64,000 bases of DNA from Adhaeribacter swui (lineage in GTDB: Bacteria; Bacteroidota; Bacteroidia; Cytophagales; Hymenobacteraceae): contig NZ_CP055156.1 in the NCBI RefSeq assembly GCF_014217805.1, positions 4,904,585 through 4,968,584 on the forward strand, written 5' to 3'. The position numbers and the translations under genes were made by a program. This document shows positions 55,187 through 64,000 of this stretch, in pieces (within the stretch, counting starts at the first letter, position 1; each line of letters begins with the position of its first letter). The notes beneath the pieces are model-generated. The model saw only the letters and a list, made by a program, of their open reading frames with translations, did not search any database and was not told the DNA's origin.

Positions 55187-56220
55187 CATCGAAGGTTTCA
55201 GTAGTATTAGTAAATTATAATGGTTGGAAAGATACTATTGAATGTCTGGAAAGTTTACTTAAGGTAAATTATAGTAACTTTAATATTATTGTTGTAGATA
55301 ATAAATCTACCAATGATTCTTTAGAAAAATTAATTAATTGGGCTAAAGGAGAAATTGAAGTTAAAGTATCCGATGATAATGCTTTAAGTAGTTTGATTCT
55401 TCCCTTAGTTTCTAAGCCAGTACAACTTAAAATCCTGGATGATTCATCTACTGAAAAAAACATAGCTGATTTTAAAATTATTATATTAAAATCAGCAGTA
55501 AACTTAGGATTTGCGGGAGGTAATAACCTAGGAATAAAGTTAGCTTTGGCTAACAACGCTGATTTTATTTGGTTGTTAAATAATGATACTGTAGTTCCGA
55601 ATGATTCGATTGATGTTTTGGTAACAAAATTTAACTTTTTAAGCGCAAGTAATAGATCATTAGGGATGTTAGGGTCAAAACTATTGTACTATCATAAGCC
55701 CAAAACTATTCAGGCAATTATGGGAGAATATAATCCCTTAACTGGTAATTCCCGCCACATCGGCATGAATGAAGAAGACAAAGATCAATACGACCATTTT
55801 ACTCCCGCTCAAAGCCATTATGTAGTTGGCGCCTCCATGTTTTTGCCGAAGACCTTTATAAAAGAAGTTGGTTTAATGGCCGAAGATTATTTCCTTTACT
55901 ATGAAGAAGTAGACTGGTTAATCCGAGGCAGAGAAAAAGGTTTTACTATTGCTTTGTGTCCTCAGTCTGTAGTCTATCATAAAGAAGGCGCATCCATTGG
56001 TAGTAATAATACCGCTATAAACAACAAAAGTGAATTATCTGATTATTATAGCATCACTAACAAATTAAAAATTACCAAACGGTATTACTCCAAGTATTTA
56101 CCTTTTGTTTACTTGAGCTACTTTCCTATTATTTTAAACCGGATAAAACGTAAACAATTTAAACGCATTCCTTTAATTACCAGGATTTTTATTAAATCTA
56201 TTTTCTCTAATCAGAATTAA
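55183..56220 (+). CDS. Family 2 glycosyltransferase, rhamnosyltransferase-like
   Basis: 345 aa. VSVVLVNYNGWKDTIECLESLL (about 5-26), VDNKSTNDSLEKL (about 36-48), FIWLLNNDTVVP (about 127-138, NDT metal site) and the acceptor-side region SHYVVGASMFLPK with YYEEVDWLIRGREKG (about 210-260). This arrangement is typical of WbbL/RfbF-type rhamnosyltransferases. The segment between the second and third motifs (about 60-105) is longer than usual. Donor is inference from family. Confidence 0.85.
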   Translation: MTSKVSVVLVNYNGWKDTIECLESLLKVNYSNFNIIVVDNKSTNDSLEKLINWAKGEIEVKVSDDNALSSLILPLVSKPVQLKILDDSSTEKNIADFKIIILKSAVNLGFAGGNNLGIKLALANNADFIWLLNNDTVVPNDSIDVLVTKFNFLSASNRSLGMLGSKLLYYHKPKTIQAIMGEYNPLTGNSRHIGMNEEDKDQYDHFTPAQSHYVVGASMFLPKTFIKEVGLMAEDYFLYYEEVDWLIRGREKGFTIALCPQSVVYHKEGASIGSNNTAINNKSELSDYYSITNKLKITKRYYSKYLPFVYLSYFPIILNRIKRKQFKRIPLITRIFIKSIFSNQN

Positions 56221-56262
56221 CAATTATTTCTTTAGAAGCTCAGCTTTAACGTATAAAACTAG

Positions 56263-57594
56263 GTGATTATTAGAATAAAAAAAATTAAAAATTTAAAAAT
56301 TAAAACCAAATACCGGGCAGGGTTAACTATACAGAAGAGTGAAGGTTTATTGCTTTTATTTTCTATTTACTGTTTTTTGTGTTTTCAGATAACTGAATTA
56401 AAAGTAGCCAATATAAAATTTAATGAATTAATATCGTTATTAGTATTGCCTTATTTTCTTATAAAAGCAAAATCTATTAATCGTTATTTGCTTTATTTTT
56501 TGACTTACTTTGCTATTTTATTACTGCTTACTTTTATTAAAAACTTAACACAAGAATTTTATTTAGATTACAAAAGTTTAAGCATTTTAAGATGGCCTTA
56601 TTTTATAAGTCTATCGCGGTTTATAGAATATCTTTCTTGTTTTACGTTTGCTTTAATTACTTATAAATCTTATAACTACTTTAAAGCAAAAGGTTATACT
56701 AAAAAATACATCACCGAAAAATTGCTTTGGGTTAACGCTTATTTCTCGTTAATACTTATTGTTTTTTATATACTTTATTATTTAGGAATTTTGTCGTATC
56801 ATAATGCGACTATAATTTATGATGCAGCCCCTTATTTGCCTGAACCCATACTTAGATTAAGGGCCTATTTTATAGAAGGCGGCCCATTGGGTTTATTCTA
56901 CGCTTTTTTATTTTGCATAACAAGCATCGTTAATAAGAGAGCTTATTTTCTAAAATCCGTTTTTATTCTGGTAATTATATTGGCTAAATCAAAGGCGGGA
57001 ATTATTGCGGTGGTAGGCTGGCTTTTTTACATTATATATTTGAAATTTAGATCTAAATCTATTACCAAGTATATTATTTTTTTAATAATTGTTCCGGTAT
57101 TTTTAGCCACTGCCGTTAAAGTGGCAGATAACTACGTCGAAACTTACCAGCAAACGGCGGTATTGTTAAAAGATAGGGCAGACGATAATAATTTTGTAAT
57201 GGGCAGAACAGCAGCTTTTTATATTGTGCCCAACATGATTTATTATAACCCGGTTTTCGGAATAGGATTAGGCAATTATTCCTTAGTCAGAAACGATCCG
57301 CGGTACTTAGATATACTTCCGCCAGTAAACGATTGGGATTTACCGGGTTTAGGCGGGTTGATTACTTTGTTAGTAGAAAATGGAATAATTGGGTTAAGTT
57401 TATTCTTAGCAATTGTATTCCTTATTCATAGAAAATACGCTAAATATTCGCTGTTAGCTGACAGAAGCATTGTCTTATTTTTGCTAATTTGTTGCTTGGG
57501 CGTGCAATTGTATTTTTTATACATTTGGTTTTTAATTGGCTTTGCTATAACAAGCCCCGACGATCTTTCTCAAAATCTACATGTCAAAGCCTGA
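56263..57594 (+). CDS. O-antigen polymerase/ligase-type membrane protein
   Basis: 443 aa, about 10-12 membrane helices. Starts with GTG at 56263 and a lysine-rich cytoplasmic tail. The large periplasmic loop contains MGRTAAFYIVPNMIYYNPVFGIGLGNYSLVRN, matching the O-antigen ligase/Wzy_C signature. Best candidate for the Wzy polymerase of this locus, because it lies among the glycosyltransferases; WaaL-type ligase activity cannot be excluded. Overlaps the next gene by 14 bases. Confidence 0.75.
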   Translation: MIIRIKKIKNLKIKTKYRAGLTIQKSEGLLLLFSIYCFLCFQITELKVANIKFNELISLLVLPYFLIKAKSINRYLLYFLTYFAILLLLTFIKNLTQEFYLDYKSLSILRWPYFISLSRFIEYLSCFTFALITYKSYNYFKAKGYTKKYITEKLLWVNAYFSLILIVFYILYYLGILSYHNATIIYDAAPYLPEPILRLRAYFIEGGPLGLFYAFLFCITSIVNKRAYFLKSVFILVIILAKSKAGIIAVVGWLFYIIYLKFRSKSITKYIIFLIIVPVFLATAVKVADNYVETYQQTAVLLKDRADDNNFVMGRTAAFYIVPNMIYYNPVFGIGLGNYSLVRNDPRYLDILPPVNDWDLPGLGGLITLLVENGIIGLSLFLAIVFLIHRKYAKYSLLADRSIVLFLLICCLGVQLYFLYIWFLIGFAITSPDDLSQNLHVKA

Positions 57595-58696
57595 TAAACC
57601 TCTGTTCGTAATTGATGCCCGTTTAATAAATACCTCTGGTATAGGAACCGTTTGTCAGAATACCATCCCTTATATTTTAAAACAATACAGCATCATATTG
57701 TTAGGTAATGAGCCCGAATTAAAAAGTTTTGATTGGTCGTTGGAGTGCAAGATTATTCCTTTTGAAGCAGACATATATAGTATAGGCGAACAACTTAAAT
57801 TGGTAAACAAAGTGCCGCCATGCGATTACTTTCTTTCGCCCCATTACAATGTGCCGCTTTTACCTATTAAAGCTGATAAACGCATTGTTATTATTCACGA
57901 TGTAAATCATATTGCGTTAAGTAATACCTTAAGTTTAATCAAAAGAATATACGCGCAATTTGTTATTTATTCTGCTTTACAATTATCAGATAAGATCATT
58001 ACTGTTTCCGAATTTTCTAAAAAAGAAATACAAAAATATTTTCCGGCTTTTACCCGGCATATTTACACCATACCACTAGGTGTAGATAAAAATCAATTTC
58101 ATTTGTTTTCAGAAATGGAACAAAATAGAATACTTATAAAATATAACTTACCCGATTATTATATTTTGTATGTAGGTAATGTAAAGCCGCACAAGAATTT
58201 GCAAGTTTTAATCAAAGCTTTTGCTTTGTTAAAAAAAGAAGAAAAATTTAAAAATTATAAACTGGTAATAGTTGGTAAAAAAGAAGGGTTTATTACGGGA
58301 GATAATAACATAAGTAACCTGATTGATGCATTACATATTTTTCCTGATATAATATTTACAGGGTTTGTGGCGCAGCCTGATTTGCCTATATTATATGCCC
58401 AAGCTAAACTGTTTGTTTTTCCATCCTTGTACGAAGGATTTGGCTTACCTCCCCTCGAAGCAATGGCTTGCGGTTGCCCGGTTATAGCTGCTAATGCAGC
58501 AAGTTTACCTGAAATTTACAAAGATGCTGCTTTATTTTTTAACCCTGATGATGCCTTGGAATTAAATAATACAATGATGAAATTACTTTACAATGTAGAA
58601 CTGCGCCAACATATGATAGAGAAAGGTTTACAACTAGCCGCAGAACACAACTGGGATAAAACCGCTGAAACACTGTTAAACATTATAAATTTGTAA
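57581..58696 (+). CDS. Family 4 glycosyltransferase
   Basis: 371 aa, GT-B fold. N-terminal acceptor domain with DVNHIALSNTLS and ITVSEFSKKEIQKYF (about 138-152); C-terminal donor domain with YVGNVKPHKNLQVLIKAF (about 204-221) and the EX7E region PSLYEGFGLPPLEAMACGCPVIA (about 284-306). Retaining glycosyltransferase of the mannosyl/glucosyltransferase type. Starts inside the preceding gene, which suggests coupled translation. Confidence 0.9.
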   Translation: MSKPDKPLFVIDARLINTSGIGTVCQNTIPYILKQYSIILLGNEPELKSFDWSLECKIIPFEADIYSIGEQLKLVNKVPPCDYFLSPHYNVPLLPIKADKRIVIIHDVNHIALSNTLSLIKRIYAQFVIYSALQLSDKIITVSEFSKKEIQKYFPAFTRHIYTIPLGVDKNQFHLFSEMEQNRILIKYNLPDYYILYVGNVKPHKNLQVLIKAFALLKKEEKFKNYKLVIVGKKEGFITGDNNISNLIDALHIFPDIIFTGFVAQPDLPILYAQAKLFVFPSLYEGFGLPPLEAMACGCPVIAANAASLPEIYKDAALFFNPDDALELNNTMMKLLYNVELRQHMIEKGLQLAAEHNWDKTAETLLNIINL

Positions 58697-58700
58697 TGCT

Positions 58701-59981
58701 GTGATAGCGTCGTTAGAATATTACAAACAAAATTACAAAAACATCTATTTTGTTAATCTTCTGTTAATTGCAGCGCTATTACCTTTTACCAATTACTTTT
58801 CCGTTCAATTCACCAATATTGCTCTTATTTTACTTTTTATATCTTGGTTGTTTTTATACAGCAAAGAAGGTTTAAAGGAGCTAAAATTTAAAAAAGTTAT
58901 TATTCTTTTTCTGGCGGTTTACCTATTGTGTTTTTTAAATTTTTTAAAAGGCGGCGATTTTTCGGTAGTAGAGAAAGTTCTGGTAAAAAGAATCCCTTTG
59001 TTAATTTTCCCGCTGGTTATTGGTTTATCTCCAAAAATTCAAAGGAAAAATTTAAATGCGGTACTAATTACGTTTGTAATAAGCACCATAGCCGCTTCTG
59101 TAGTTACTTACTTTAGAGGTGTTTCTAGTTTTGTAATAACGCCAGAAGCACTAACAGATCTAGCATTTAAAGTTATTATTCATAGGCCTTATTTTGGTTT
59201 ATTTTGTGCGTTCGGCATTCTGGCACTTTTATTTTTATTACATAAGAAAATTAACATTTTTTTAAATTTATTAATAATAGTAAGCGCCGCTTATTTGCTG
59301 TTTTTTATTGTATTTATTTACGCTAAAATGGCCCTGGTAGGACTTTTTGTTACAGCCGCCTTTTTAGTTTTACTAGCATTGATTTACCGTAAATATTATA
59401 CATACTTAATGATACTGGTAGTAACTTGTATAGTTAGTTTTGTGATGTTGTATCACGTAAATGCTAAAGTACAAAGGTATACGCAATCAGCGATTATTAA
59501 TACCCAAAACATCATTCAGGGTAAAGGATTTTCTTATGAAAAGTATAATATTTTAATTGTTGGGAGCATTAATGTTAGGTACATTAATTGGGGTTGTGCC
59601 TTTACAATTTTAAAAGCCAACTACCAATGGGTTTCTGGGGTAGGGGCCGGAAATGCGCAAAAAAATTTACAAAACTGCTACAAAGACCGAAATACCTGGG
59701 TTTATGACAACAGAATGAATGCTCATAACCAATTTATTCAGGAAACGCTTTATACCGGTATATTCGGATTGCTGTTATTCTTAAGTAGCCTTCTGGTGCC
59801 TGGGGTAATGGCTTATAAAAAAAACAACTTTCTTTTTATAGCTTTTATTTTAATATTTATCTTCTGTTCTTTAACCGAAAATATACTGGAAAGGCAAATT
59901 GGTATATTTTTCTATGCATTTTTTAATTCTCTTTTATTTTTTAATTCCGGACAAAGAGATAGTACTAATATAGTGAGCTAA
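58701..59981 (+). CDS. O-antigen ligase-like membrane protein
   Basis: 426 aa, about 11 membrane helices, from a GTG at 58701. Signature near the end of the large loop: WVSGVGAGNAQKNLQ and MNAHNQFIQETLYTGIFGL (about 340-358), the His-containing motif of WaaL/Wzy_C proteins. It is the second protein of this type in the locus; the pair could be polymerase and ligase. Which is which cannot be told from sequence alone. Confidence 0.78.
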   Translation: MIASLEYYKQNYKNIYFVNLLLIAALLPFTNYFSVQFTNIALILLFISWLFLYSKEGLKELKFKKVIILFLAVYLLCFLNFLKGGDFSVVEKVLVKRIPLLIFPLVIGLSPKIQRKNLNAVLITFVISTIAASVVTYFRGVSSFVITPEALTDLAFKVIIHRPYFGLFCAFGILALLFLLHKKINIFLNLLIIVSAAYLLFFIVFIYAKMALVGLFVTAAFLVLLALIYRKYYTYLMILVVTCIVSFVMLYHVNAKVQRYTQSAIINTQNIIQGKGFSYEKYNILIVGSINVRYINWGCAFTILKANYQWVSGVGAGNAQKNLQNCYKDRNTWVYDNRMNAHNQFIQETLYTGIFGLLLFLSSLLVPGVMAYKKNNFLFIAFILIFIFCSLTENILERQIGIFFYAFFNSLLFFNSGQRDSTNIVS

Positions 59982-60006
59982 TATTGATAGGAAAAAGGCT
60001 AATATT

Positions 60007-60816
60007 ATGAATAGAAGAATTGCCTTAGCAAAACATTGGTTTTTCACTAACAAAAATGGAATTTCTTTAACTGAACTATTAACTAAGGTTTTTGAAAAAA
60101 CCTGTGACCTAAAAGCTAAACCCTATATTAAAAATATCACCAAAGAAGGAGAATATTATAAGGTAGAACTAAAAAATGTTGATGGAATCCTTTACTATCC
60201 AGCTACAATCGCATTAAGATCTTTATACCAGGTTATTACTGAAAGTACAGATAAAGAACAATGGCATTATTATGAAATACCAGAAACACTCATTAGTCCG
60301 ACTGATGTAGTAGTTGATTGTGGGGCAGCGGAAGGACTGTTTAGTTTTTTGGTGGCAAAAAGATGTTTTAAAGTTTATGCAATAGAGCCGCTGCCTGCCT
60401 TTGTTGCTTCTATGAGGTTATCTTTTACTCATTTGAATAATGTAGAAATCTTCCAAATTGCGCTTTCTGATCATCCAGGAACTGCTTTTATTGACAATAA
60501 TGATATTTCTTCGTCGCTTAATAAAACTGGAAATGTGCCAGTTTCCGTGCAAACAATTGACAACTTATTTTATCATAAAGGCATTATAATTAATTATTTA
60601 AAAGCAGATTTAGAAGGATATGAGCTGGATATGCTTAGAGGAGCTACTAACACCATTAAACAATGTAAACCAAAAGTAGCTATAACTACTTACCACAATG
60701 CCACACATGCATCAGAAATCCAAAAATTCTTATTAAACATTCATCCTAATTATCATATAAAATTTAAGGGAATTGAGGAAAGGGCCGGCGCACCCGTTAT
60801 GTTGCATGCTTGGTAA
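60007..60816 (+). CDS. FkbM-family methyltransferase
   Basis: 269 aa. SAM-binding motif I VVVDCGAAEGLFSFLVAKR (about 100-118), then VYAIEPLPAFVASMRLSF (about 122-139) with the acidic ribose-binding Glu; the later LKADLEGYELDMLRGA (about 199-214) is the FkbM signature. O-methylates a sugar or related hydroxyl of the polysaccharide. Starts 25 bases after the ligase-like gene. Confidence 0.87.
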   Translation: MNRRIALAKHWFFTNKNGISLTELLTKVFEKTCDLKAKPYIKNITKEGEYYKVELKNVDGILYYPATIALRSLYQVITESTDKEQWHYYEIPETLISPTDVVVDCGAAEGLFSFLVAKRCFKVYAIEPLPAFVASMRLSFTHLNNVEIFQIALSDHPGTAFIDNNDISSSLNKTGNVPVSVQTIDNLFYHKGIIINYLKADLEGYELDMLRGATNTIKQCKPKVAITTYHNATHASEIQKFLLNIHPNYHIKFKGIEERAGAPVMLHAW

Positions 60817-60903
60817 TATACTATTTAAGTATTTAATTTTAAAAAGCAAATAAATCATTGAAATTTAAAAAATCTAATTTCTAAGGAAACTTAACCAGAA
60901 GTA

Positions 60904-61605
60904 ATGATTGATAAACAACTTAATTACGGTAGGCATTTAATTAAAAAATTTATATCACAAGCTGAAAGTAATACCTCCATTTTGGATATTGGTGCCGGGC
61001 GAGGGCAAGACTTACTCTTCGCAAGAGAAATAAACAATAAAACCGAATTATACGCGGTAGAAAACTATCCTCCGTATATTAAAAATTTACAAGATAATGC
61101 GATAACGGTCTATAACTTAGATATAGAACGCGATAAGCTGCCTTTCGATAACGAGTCCTTAGATATAATCATTGTAAATCAAGTTTTAGAACACGTGAAA
61201 GATGTTTTCTGGATATTACATGAAATAACCCGGGTGCTGAAAAAAGGCGGTCATTTAATTGTAGGGCTGCCAAATTTAGCTTCTTTTCATAACCGGCTTT
61301 TATTGTTATTGGGGGAACAACCTACAATTATCCAGAACAATACTGCGCACGTACGTGGCTACACTAAATCAGATTTTAAAAAATTGCTGGATTCGGGTTT
61401 CGATAGTGGGTATTCTCTCGCCCATTTTGGAGGCAGTAATTTCTATCCTTTTCCAAGTTTAATTGCTAAACCTTTAGCACACCTGCTCCCTTCTATGGCC
61501 TGGGGTATTTTTATGGATTGGAAAAAAGAACGCCCTTACCTGGATAATGGTTTTTTAAAATATCCGGTTGAAAAACAGCTAGAAACCAGATTTTACTTAG
61601 GTTAA
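60904..61605 (+). CDS. Class I SAM-dependent methyltransferase
   Basis: 233 aa. Motif I ILDIGAGRGQDLLFA (about 25-39), motif II LYAVENYPPYI, then LPFDNESLDIIIVNQVLEHVKD (about 78-99) and RVLKKGGHLIVGLPN (about 110-124), the Methyltransf_11 pattern. Probably methylates a sugar of the polymer or its terminal residue, capping the chain. The gap after it has a short hairpin (AACGGC/GCCGTT, about 61639-61661) without a T tract. Confidence 0.87.
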   Translation: MIDKQLNYGRHLIKKFISQAESNTSILDIGAGRGQDLLFAREINNKTELYAVENYPPYIKNLQDNAITVYNLDIERDKLPFDNESLDIIIVNQVLEHVKDVFWILHEITRVLKKGGHLIVGLPNLASFHNRLLLLLGEQPTIIQNNTAHVRGYTKSDFKKLLDSGFDSGYSLAHFGGSNFYPFPSLIAKPLAHLLPSMAWGIFMDWKKERPYLDNGFLKYPVEKQLETRFYLG

Positions 61606-61786
61606 CCAATTGATTTTTCTTTGAACATCAAATTAAAAAACGGCTAAATCTAAGCGCCGTTCTGGTATTTGCTCCCAGGTGCTATTCCGAAATAAAATAA
61701 ACCAGTTCTAGATTTAAAAAACACAAAGCATTTGTAAAGCAATACTTTATGCTAAAACAAATACTACTTAAAAACTTATTGCTAGG

Positions 61787-62929
61787 ATGAAAATTGCCAT
61801 TGTGCATGATGATTTAATGCGACGGGGTGGGGCAGAACAAGTAGCTCGTTGTTTCCATGATGCTTTTCCGGAGGCGCCTATTTATACGCTGGCTTACCAA
61901 CCCGATCAAACGTATCCCGATTTTAAAAATAGTGTAGTTATTACTTCCTGGTTTCAGAAGCTGGCAGCCGACGAGAATAAAATGAAGAAATTATTTTTTC
62001 CGTTGGGTTTAATGGCCATGCGCCAGTTAGATGCAACTGCTTACGATGTAATTTTAATGTCTTCTACGTATTGCGCCAAATACGTTAAAGTAGCTCCGGG
62101 CGCCTTAGTTATTAATTATTGCCATCAACCTTTTAGGCTTGCCTGGTACCCGGAGTCATATGCGGAGTTTGTGCAGGCTAAAGGATTAAAAAAATTAGTT
62201 TTACGTTCTGTTATTGCCGCACTGCAACACTATGATTTTAAAGCTGCTCAGCGCACGAATTACTTTATTGCCAATACCCAAGAAACCAGCGAAAAGATAA
62301 AAGATAAATACAAGGCACAAGGAGAAATTGAAGTAATATACCCTCCCGTAAATAGTAAACAGTTTTACGTGTCTGCGGGGCAGAAGAATTACTATTTAAT
62401 GGTTACCAGGTTAGAATATTACAAGCGGGTTGATCTGGCCATTGATGCTTTTAACCAAACAGGCTTACCACTGCTAATTGTAGGCACTGGCACCAAAGAA
62501 AGCGAGCTTAAAAGTAAGGCTAAAAATAACATTATTTTTAAAAGTGGCTTATCTGGGTCGAAGTTAAGCCAGCTTTATGCAGAATGCCGGGCGTTTATTT
62601 TTCCGCAGCACGAAGATTTCGGGATAACCCCACTGGAAGCTAACGCTTCGGGCCGACCGGTTATAGCCTACGGAGCCGGTGGGGTACTAAACACCATGAT
62701 TCCCCTGCAAGATACTATTGAAAAAAGTACGGCTATTTTCTTTCAAGAGCAAAAAGTAGAAGCACTGCTGCAAGCGATTAAGCAAATGGAAGAAATTTAT
62801 TTAGAATTTAATTCCGATTTTATCCGAAAAAATGCCTTAAGGTTTGATGAAAGTGCTTTTATTCAGGCGATCCAAAATTTTGTTAACCTAAAATACCAAA
62901 CTCATTTTAAAAATTTCATTTCTTGCTAA
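61787..62929 (+). CDS. Family 4 glycosyltransferase, WbaZ-like
   Basis: 380 aa. N-terminal IVHDDLMRRGGAEQVARCFHDAFPEAPIYTL (about 4-34) is the usual start of the WbaZ/mannosyltransferase-like GT4 branch; donor domain YYLMVTRLEYYKRVDLAIDAF (about 203-223) and FIFPQHEDFGITPLEANASGRPVIAYGAGG (about 267-296) with EX7E. Composition is less AT-rich than the preceding genes, so it may belong to a different, more conserved part of the locus together with the next gene. Confidence 0.9.
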   Translation: MKIAIVHDDLMRRGGAEQVARCFHDAFPEAPIYTLAYQPDQTYPDFKNSVVITSWFQKLAADENKMKKLFFPLGLMAMRQLDATAYDVILMSSTYCAKYVKVAPGALVINYCHQPFRLAWYPESYAEFVQAKGLKKLVLRSVIAALQHYDFKAAQRTNYFIANTQETSEKIKDKYKAQGEIEVIYPPVNSKQFYVSAGQKNYYLMVTRLEYYKRVDLAIDAFNQTGLPLLIVGTGTKESELKSKAKNNIIFKSGLSGSKLSQLYAECRAFIFPQHEDFGITPLEANASGRPVIAYGAGGVLNTMIPLQDTIEKSTAIFFQEQKVEALLQAIKQMEEIYLEFNSDFIRKNALRFDESAFIQAIQNFVNLKYQTHFKNFISC

Positions 62930-62964
62930 ACCAAATCATTTCTTATACTAATCTATAATTTTAA

Positions 62965-62972
62965 TAGATTTG
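62965..62972 (+). promoter_or_regulatory. Possible -7 promoter element for the initiating transferase gene
   Basis: TAGATTTG matches TAnnTTTG, 28 bases before the ATG at 63001. No TTTG is found at the usual upstream distance, so this is only a partial match. Confidence 0.4.
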
Positions 62973-63000
62973 CCTCGCAAATAAGCGGTGCGTAACATTA

Positions 63001-64000
63001 ATGGCAGGTCAGAACGAAAAGTACATTAAAGTAATAAATTCTTTAGGAGATTTAATTTTACTTAACTTAGCCGCTCTGGCTGGCTATTTAAGCCGGTTTA
63101 AAGGTTTCGATAATTTTGTAGAATCTCAGTTTTTAAGCCTTTTACTTTACTGCAATCTCGCCTGGATTACCTCAGCTTCTATTCTAAATTCCTATAACAT
63201 TAAGCGGGTAACCCGCATTACTTCTATTGTAAGTAATTTAATAAAACAGGTAATTTTATACATCCTGTTGGTAGAAGCCTCTTTAAACATTACCAAGCCT
63301 TATTTCTTTTCCCGCGAATTTCTTACCTACTCCTATATTTATCTTACCATATTAATGGTTTGCTGGCGGGTAGGTTTAACTTATTTGCTTAAATACCATC
63401 GCATTAAAGGAGGAAATTATAAAAAAGTGGTTATTGCGGGTTTTGGCAGAGCCTCTAACCAATTACGTAAATACTTTGAATCCAGACCCGATACGGGTTA
63501 CCGGTTTTACGGGTATTTTGATGATAACGCAAAGAACTCGAGCAAGTTTTTAGGCAGAATTGAAGAACTGGAAGATTACGTGCAGCGCCATGCCATCGAT
63601 GAGATTTATTGTTCGGCTTACGAACTTACCAGTAACCAGGTAACTAAAATTATAGATTTTGCCGAAGATAATTTAATCCGGTTAAAGTTTATTCCGGAGG
63701 CCAATTTAATCCAGTCGCGCAAATTAGAAGTTGATTTTTATGATCTGATCCCGATCATGAATCTCCGGCCCATTCCCCTGGATGATTCGTTTAACATGGT
63801 GGTAAAAAGAGCTTTTGATATTGTTTTCTCCTTACTGATAATCGTATTTATTCTTTCTTGGTTAATTCCGCTGATTGGTTTATTAATAAAGTTAGATTCT
63901 AAAGGCCCTATTCTTTTTAAGCAATTAAGAAATGGCCGCGATAATGAACCTTTTGTTTGCTATAAATTTAGAAGCATGCGGGTAAACGAAGAAGCCGACA
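63001..64000 (+). CDS. Undecaprenyl-phosphate glycosylphosphotransferase, WcaJ-like (C-terminus beyond window)
   Basis: 333 codons are visible from the ATG at 63001 and the frame is open at the window edge. N-terminal four-helix membrane region (about 10-125), a cytoplasmic CoA-binding-like domain starting KKVVIAGFGRASNQL (about 140-154), a further helix around 270-300 preceded by VVKRAFDIVFS, and the start of the catalytic bacterial sugar transferase domain: GPILFKQLRNGRDNEPFVCYKFRSMR (about 302-327). It starts the repeat unit by loading glucose- or galactose-1-phosphate on undecaprenyl phosphate. The catalytic Asp/Glu pair lies beyond the window. Confidence 0.92.
   Translation, partial: MAGQNEKYIKVINSLGDLILLNLAALAGYLSRFKGFDNFVESQFLSLLLYCNLAWITSASILNSYNIKRVTRITSIVSNLIKQVILYILLVEASLNITKPYFFSREFLTYSYIYLTILMVCWRVGLTYLLKYHRIKGGNYKKVVIAGFGRASNQLRKYFESRPDTGYRFYGYFDDNAKNSSKFLGRIEELEDYVQRHAIDEIYCSAYELTSNQVTKIIDFAEDNLIRLKFIPEANLIQSRKLEVDFYDLIPIMNLRPIPLDDSFNMVVKRAFDIVFSLLIIVFILSWLIPLIGLLIKLDSKGPILFKQLRNGRDNEPFVCYKFRSMRVNEEAD

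Noticed and set aside
61639-61661. Hairpin AACGGC/GCCGTT after the methyltransferase gene as a terminator
   Set aside because: The stem is short and is followed by CTGG, not a T tract.
1-64000. CRISPR arrays, tRNA or rRNA genes, insertion sequences, integrases, phage or restriction genes
   Set aside because: No regularly spaced repeats, no RNA-gene signatures, and no transposase, integrase or phage proteins were recognised on either strand.

Overview
The window reads as a chromosomal segment of a Bacteroidota bacterium, most likely order Cytophagales, family Hymenobacteraceae (an Adhaeribacter-like genome is my best guess, from memory and not from a search). Supporting signs are a secreted protein with a type IX secretion (T9SS) C-terminal sorting domain, Bacteroidota-type promoters (TTTG at -33 and TAnnTTTG at -7), an arginine cluster containing the Bacteroidota N-succinylornithine-type transcarbamylase, a GyrA with the Bacteroidota-style GyrA box, and moderate GC with very AT-rich intergenic DNA. 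No rRNA, tRNA, CRISPR array, insertion sequence or phage gene was seen.

Layout. 1-7508: end of a Tat-exported Gfo/Idh/MocA oxidoreductase, a giant AsmA-like protein, a YghO-like acetyltransferase and a soluble PAS histidine kinase. 7984-17401 (minus strand): a nearly complete arginine block, read in transcription order GNAT acyltransferase - argG - argC - argD - argF' - argB - proC - M20 deacylase - argH. The GNAT gene has its own promoter, a folded leader RNA and a terminator-like hairpin before argG. 18017-23144: prephenate dehydrogenase, a small lipoprotein, gyrA and a TPR protein. 23412-29514: a three-gene cassette of the kind usually associated with Planctomycetes/Verrucomicrobia (DUF2231-cytochrome-LRR, PSCyt1/DUF1549/LamG/DUF1553, DUF1501). 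29523-33032: DUF6702, HupE/UreJ and an M1 peptidase. 33168-33703: a reductase gene broken by a one-base frameshift.

34002-38278: a compact operon of nucleotide-sugar epimerase, DPM1-like GT2, a protein with two lipid-A-synthase N-terminal (LAB_N) domains and an ArnT-like GT39. It looks like a pathway that makes a uronic-acid polyprenyl phosphate and transfers the sugar to lipid A or core. 38289-46408: AraC regulator, small helical protein, glycerophosphodiesterase-like protein, sugar porter plus fructokinase, fatty-acid desaturase and a Gfo/Idh/MocA oxidoreductase.

46644-64000 (end): a Wzx/Wzy-type surface polysaccharide locus with a Wzz-like protein on the minus strand, then flippase, several GT2 and GT4 glycosyltransferases, two O-antigen polymerase/ligase-type membrane proteins, three methyltransferase-like proteins, a secreted glycosidase-like T9SS protein embedded between glycosyltransferases, and the start of a WcaJ-like initiating transferase that runs off the window. 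Much of this locus (about 46.6-61 kb) is clearly more AT-rich than the housekeeping part, suggesting an exchangeable surface-antigen island.

The observations most worth checking are the predicted succinylated arginine pathway with its structured leader RNA, the PVC-type cytochrome/DUF1501 cassette, the lipid A uronosylation operon with its tandem LAB_N protein, and a strikingly frequent AATTTTTAAAA-type motif in nearly every intergenic gap.
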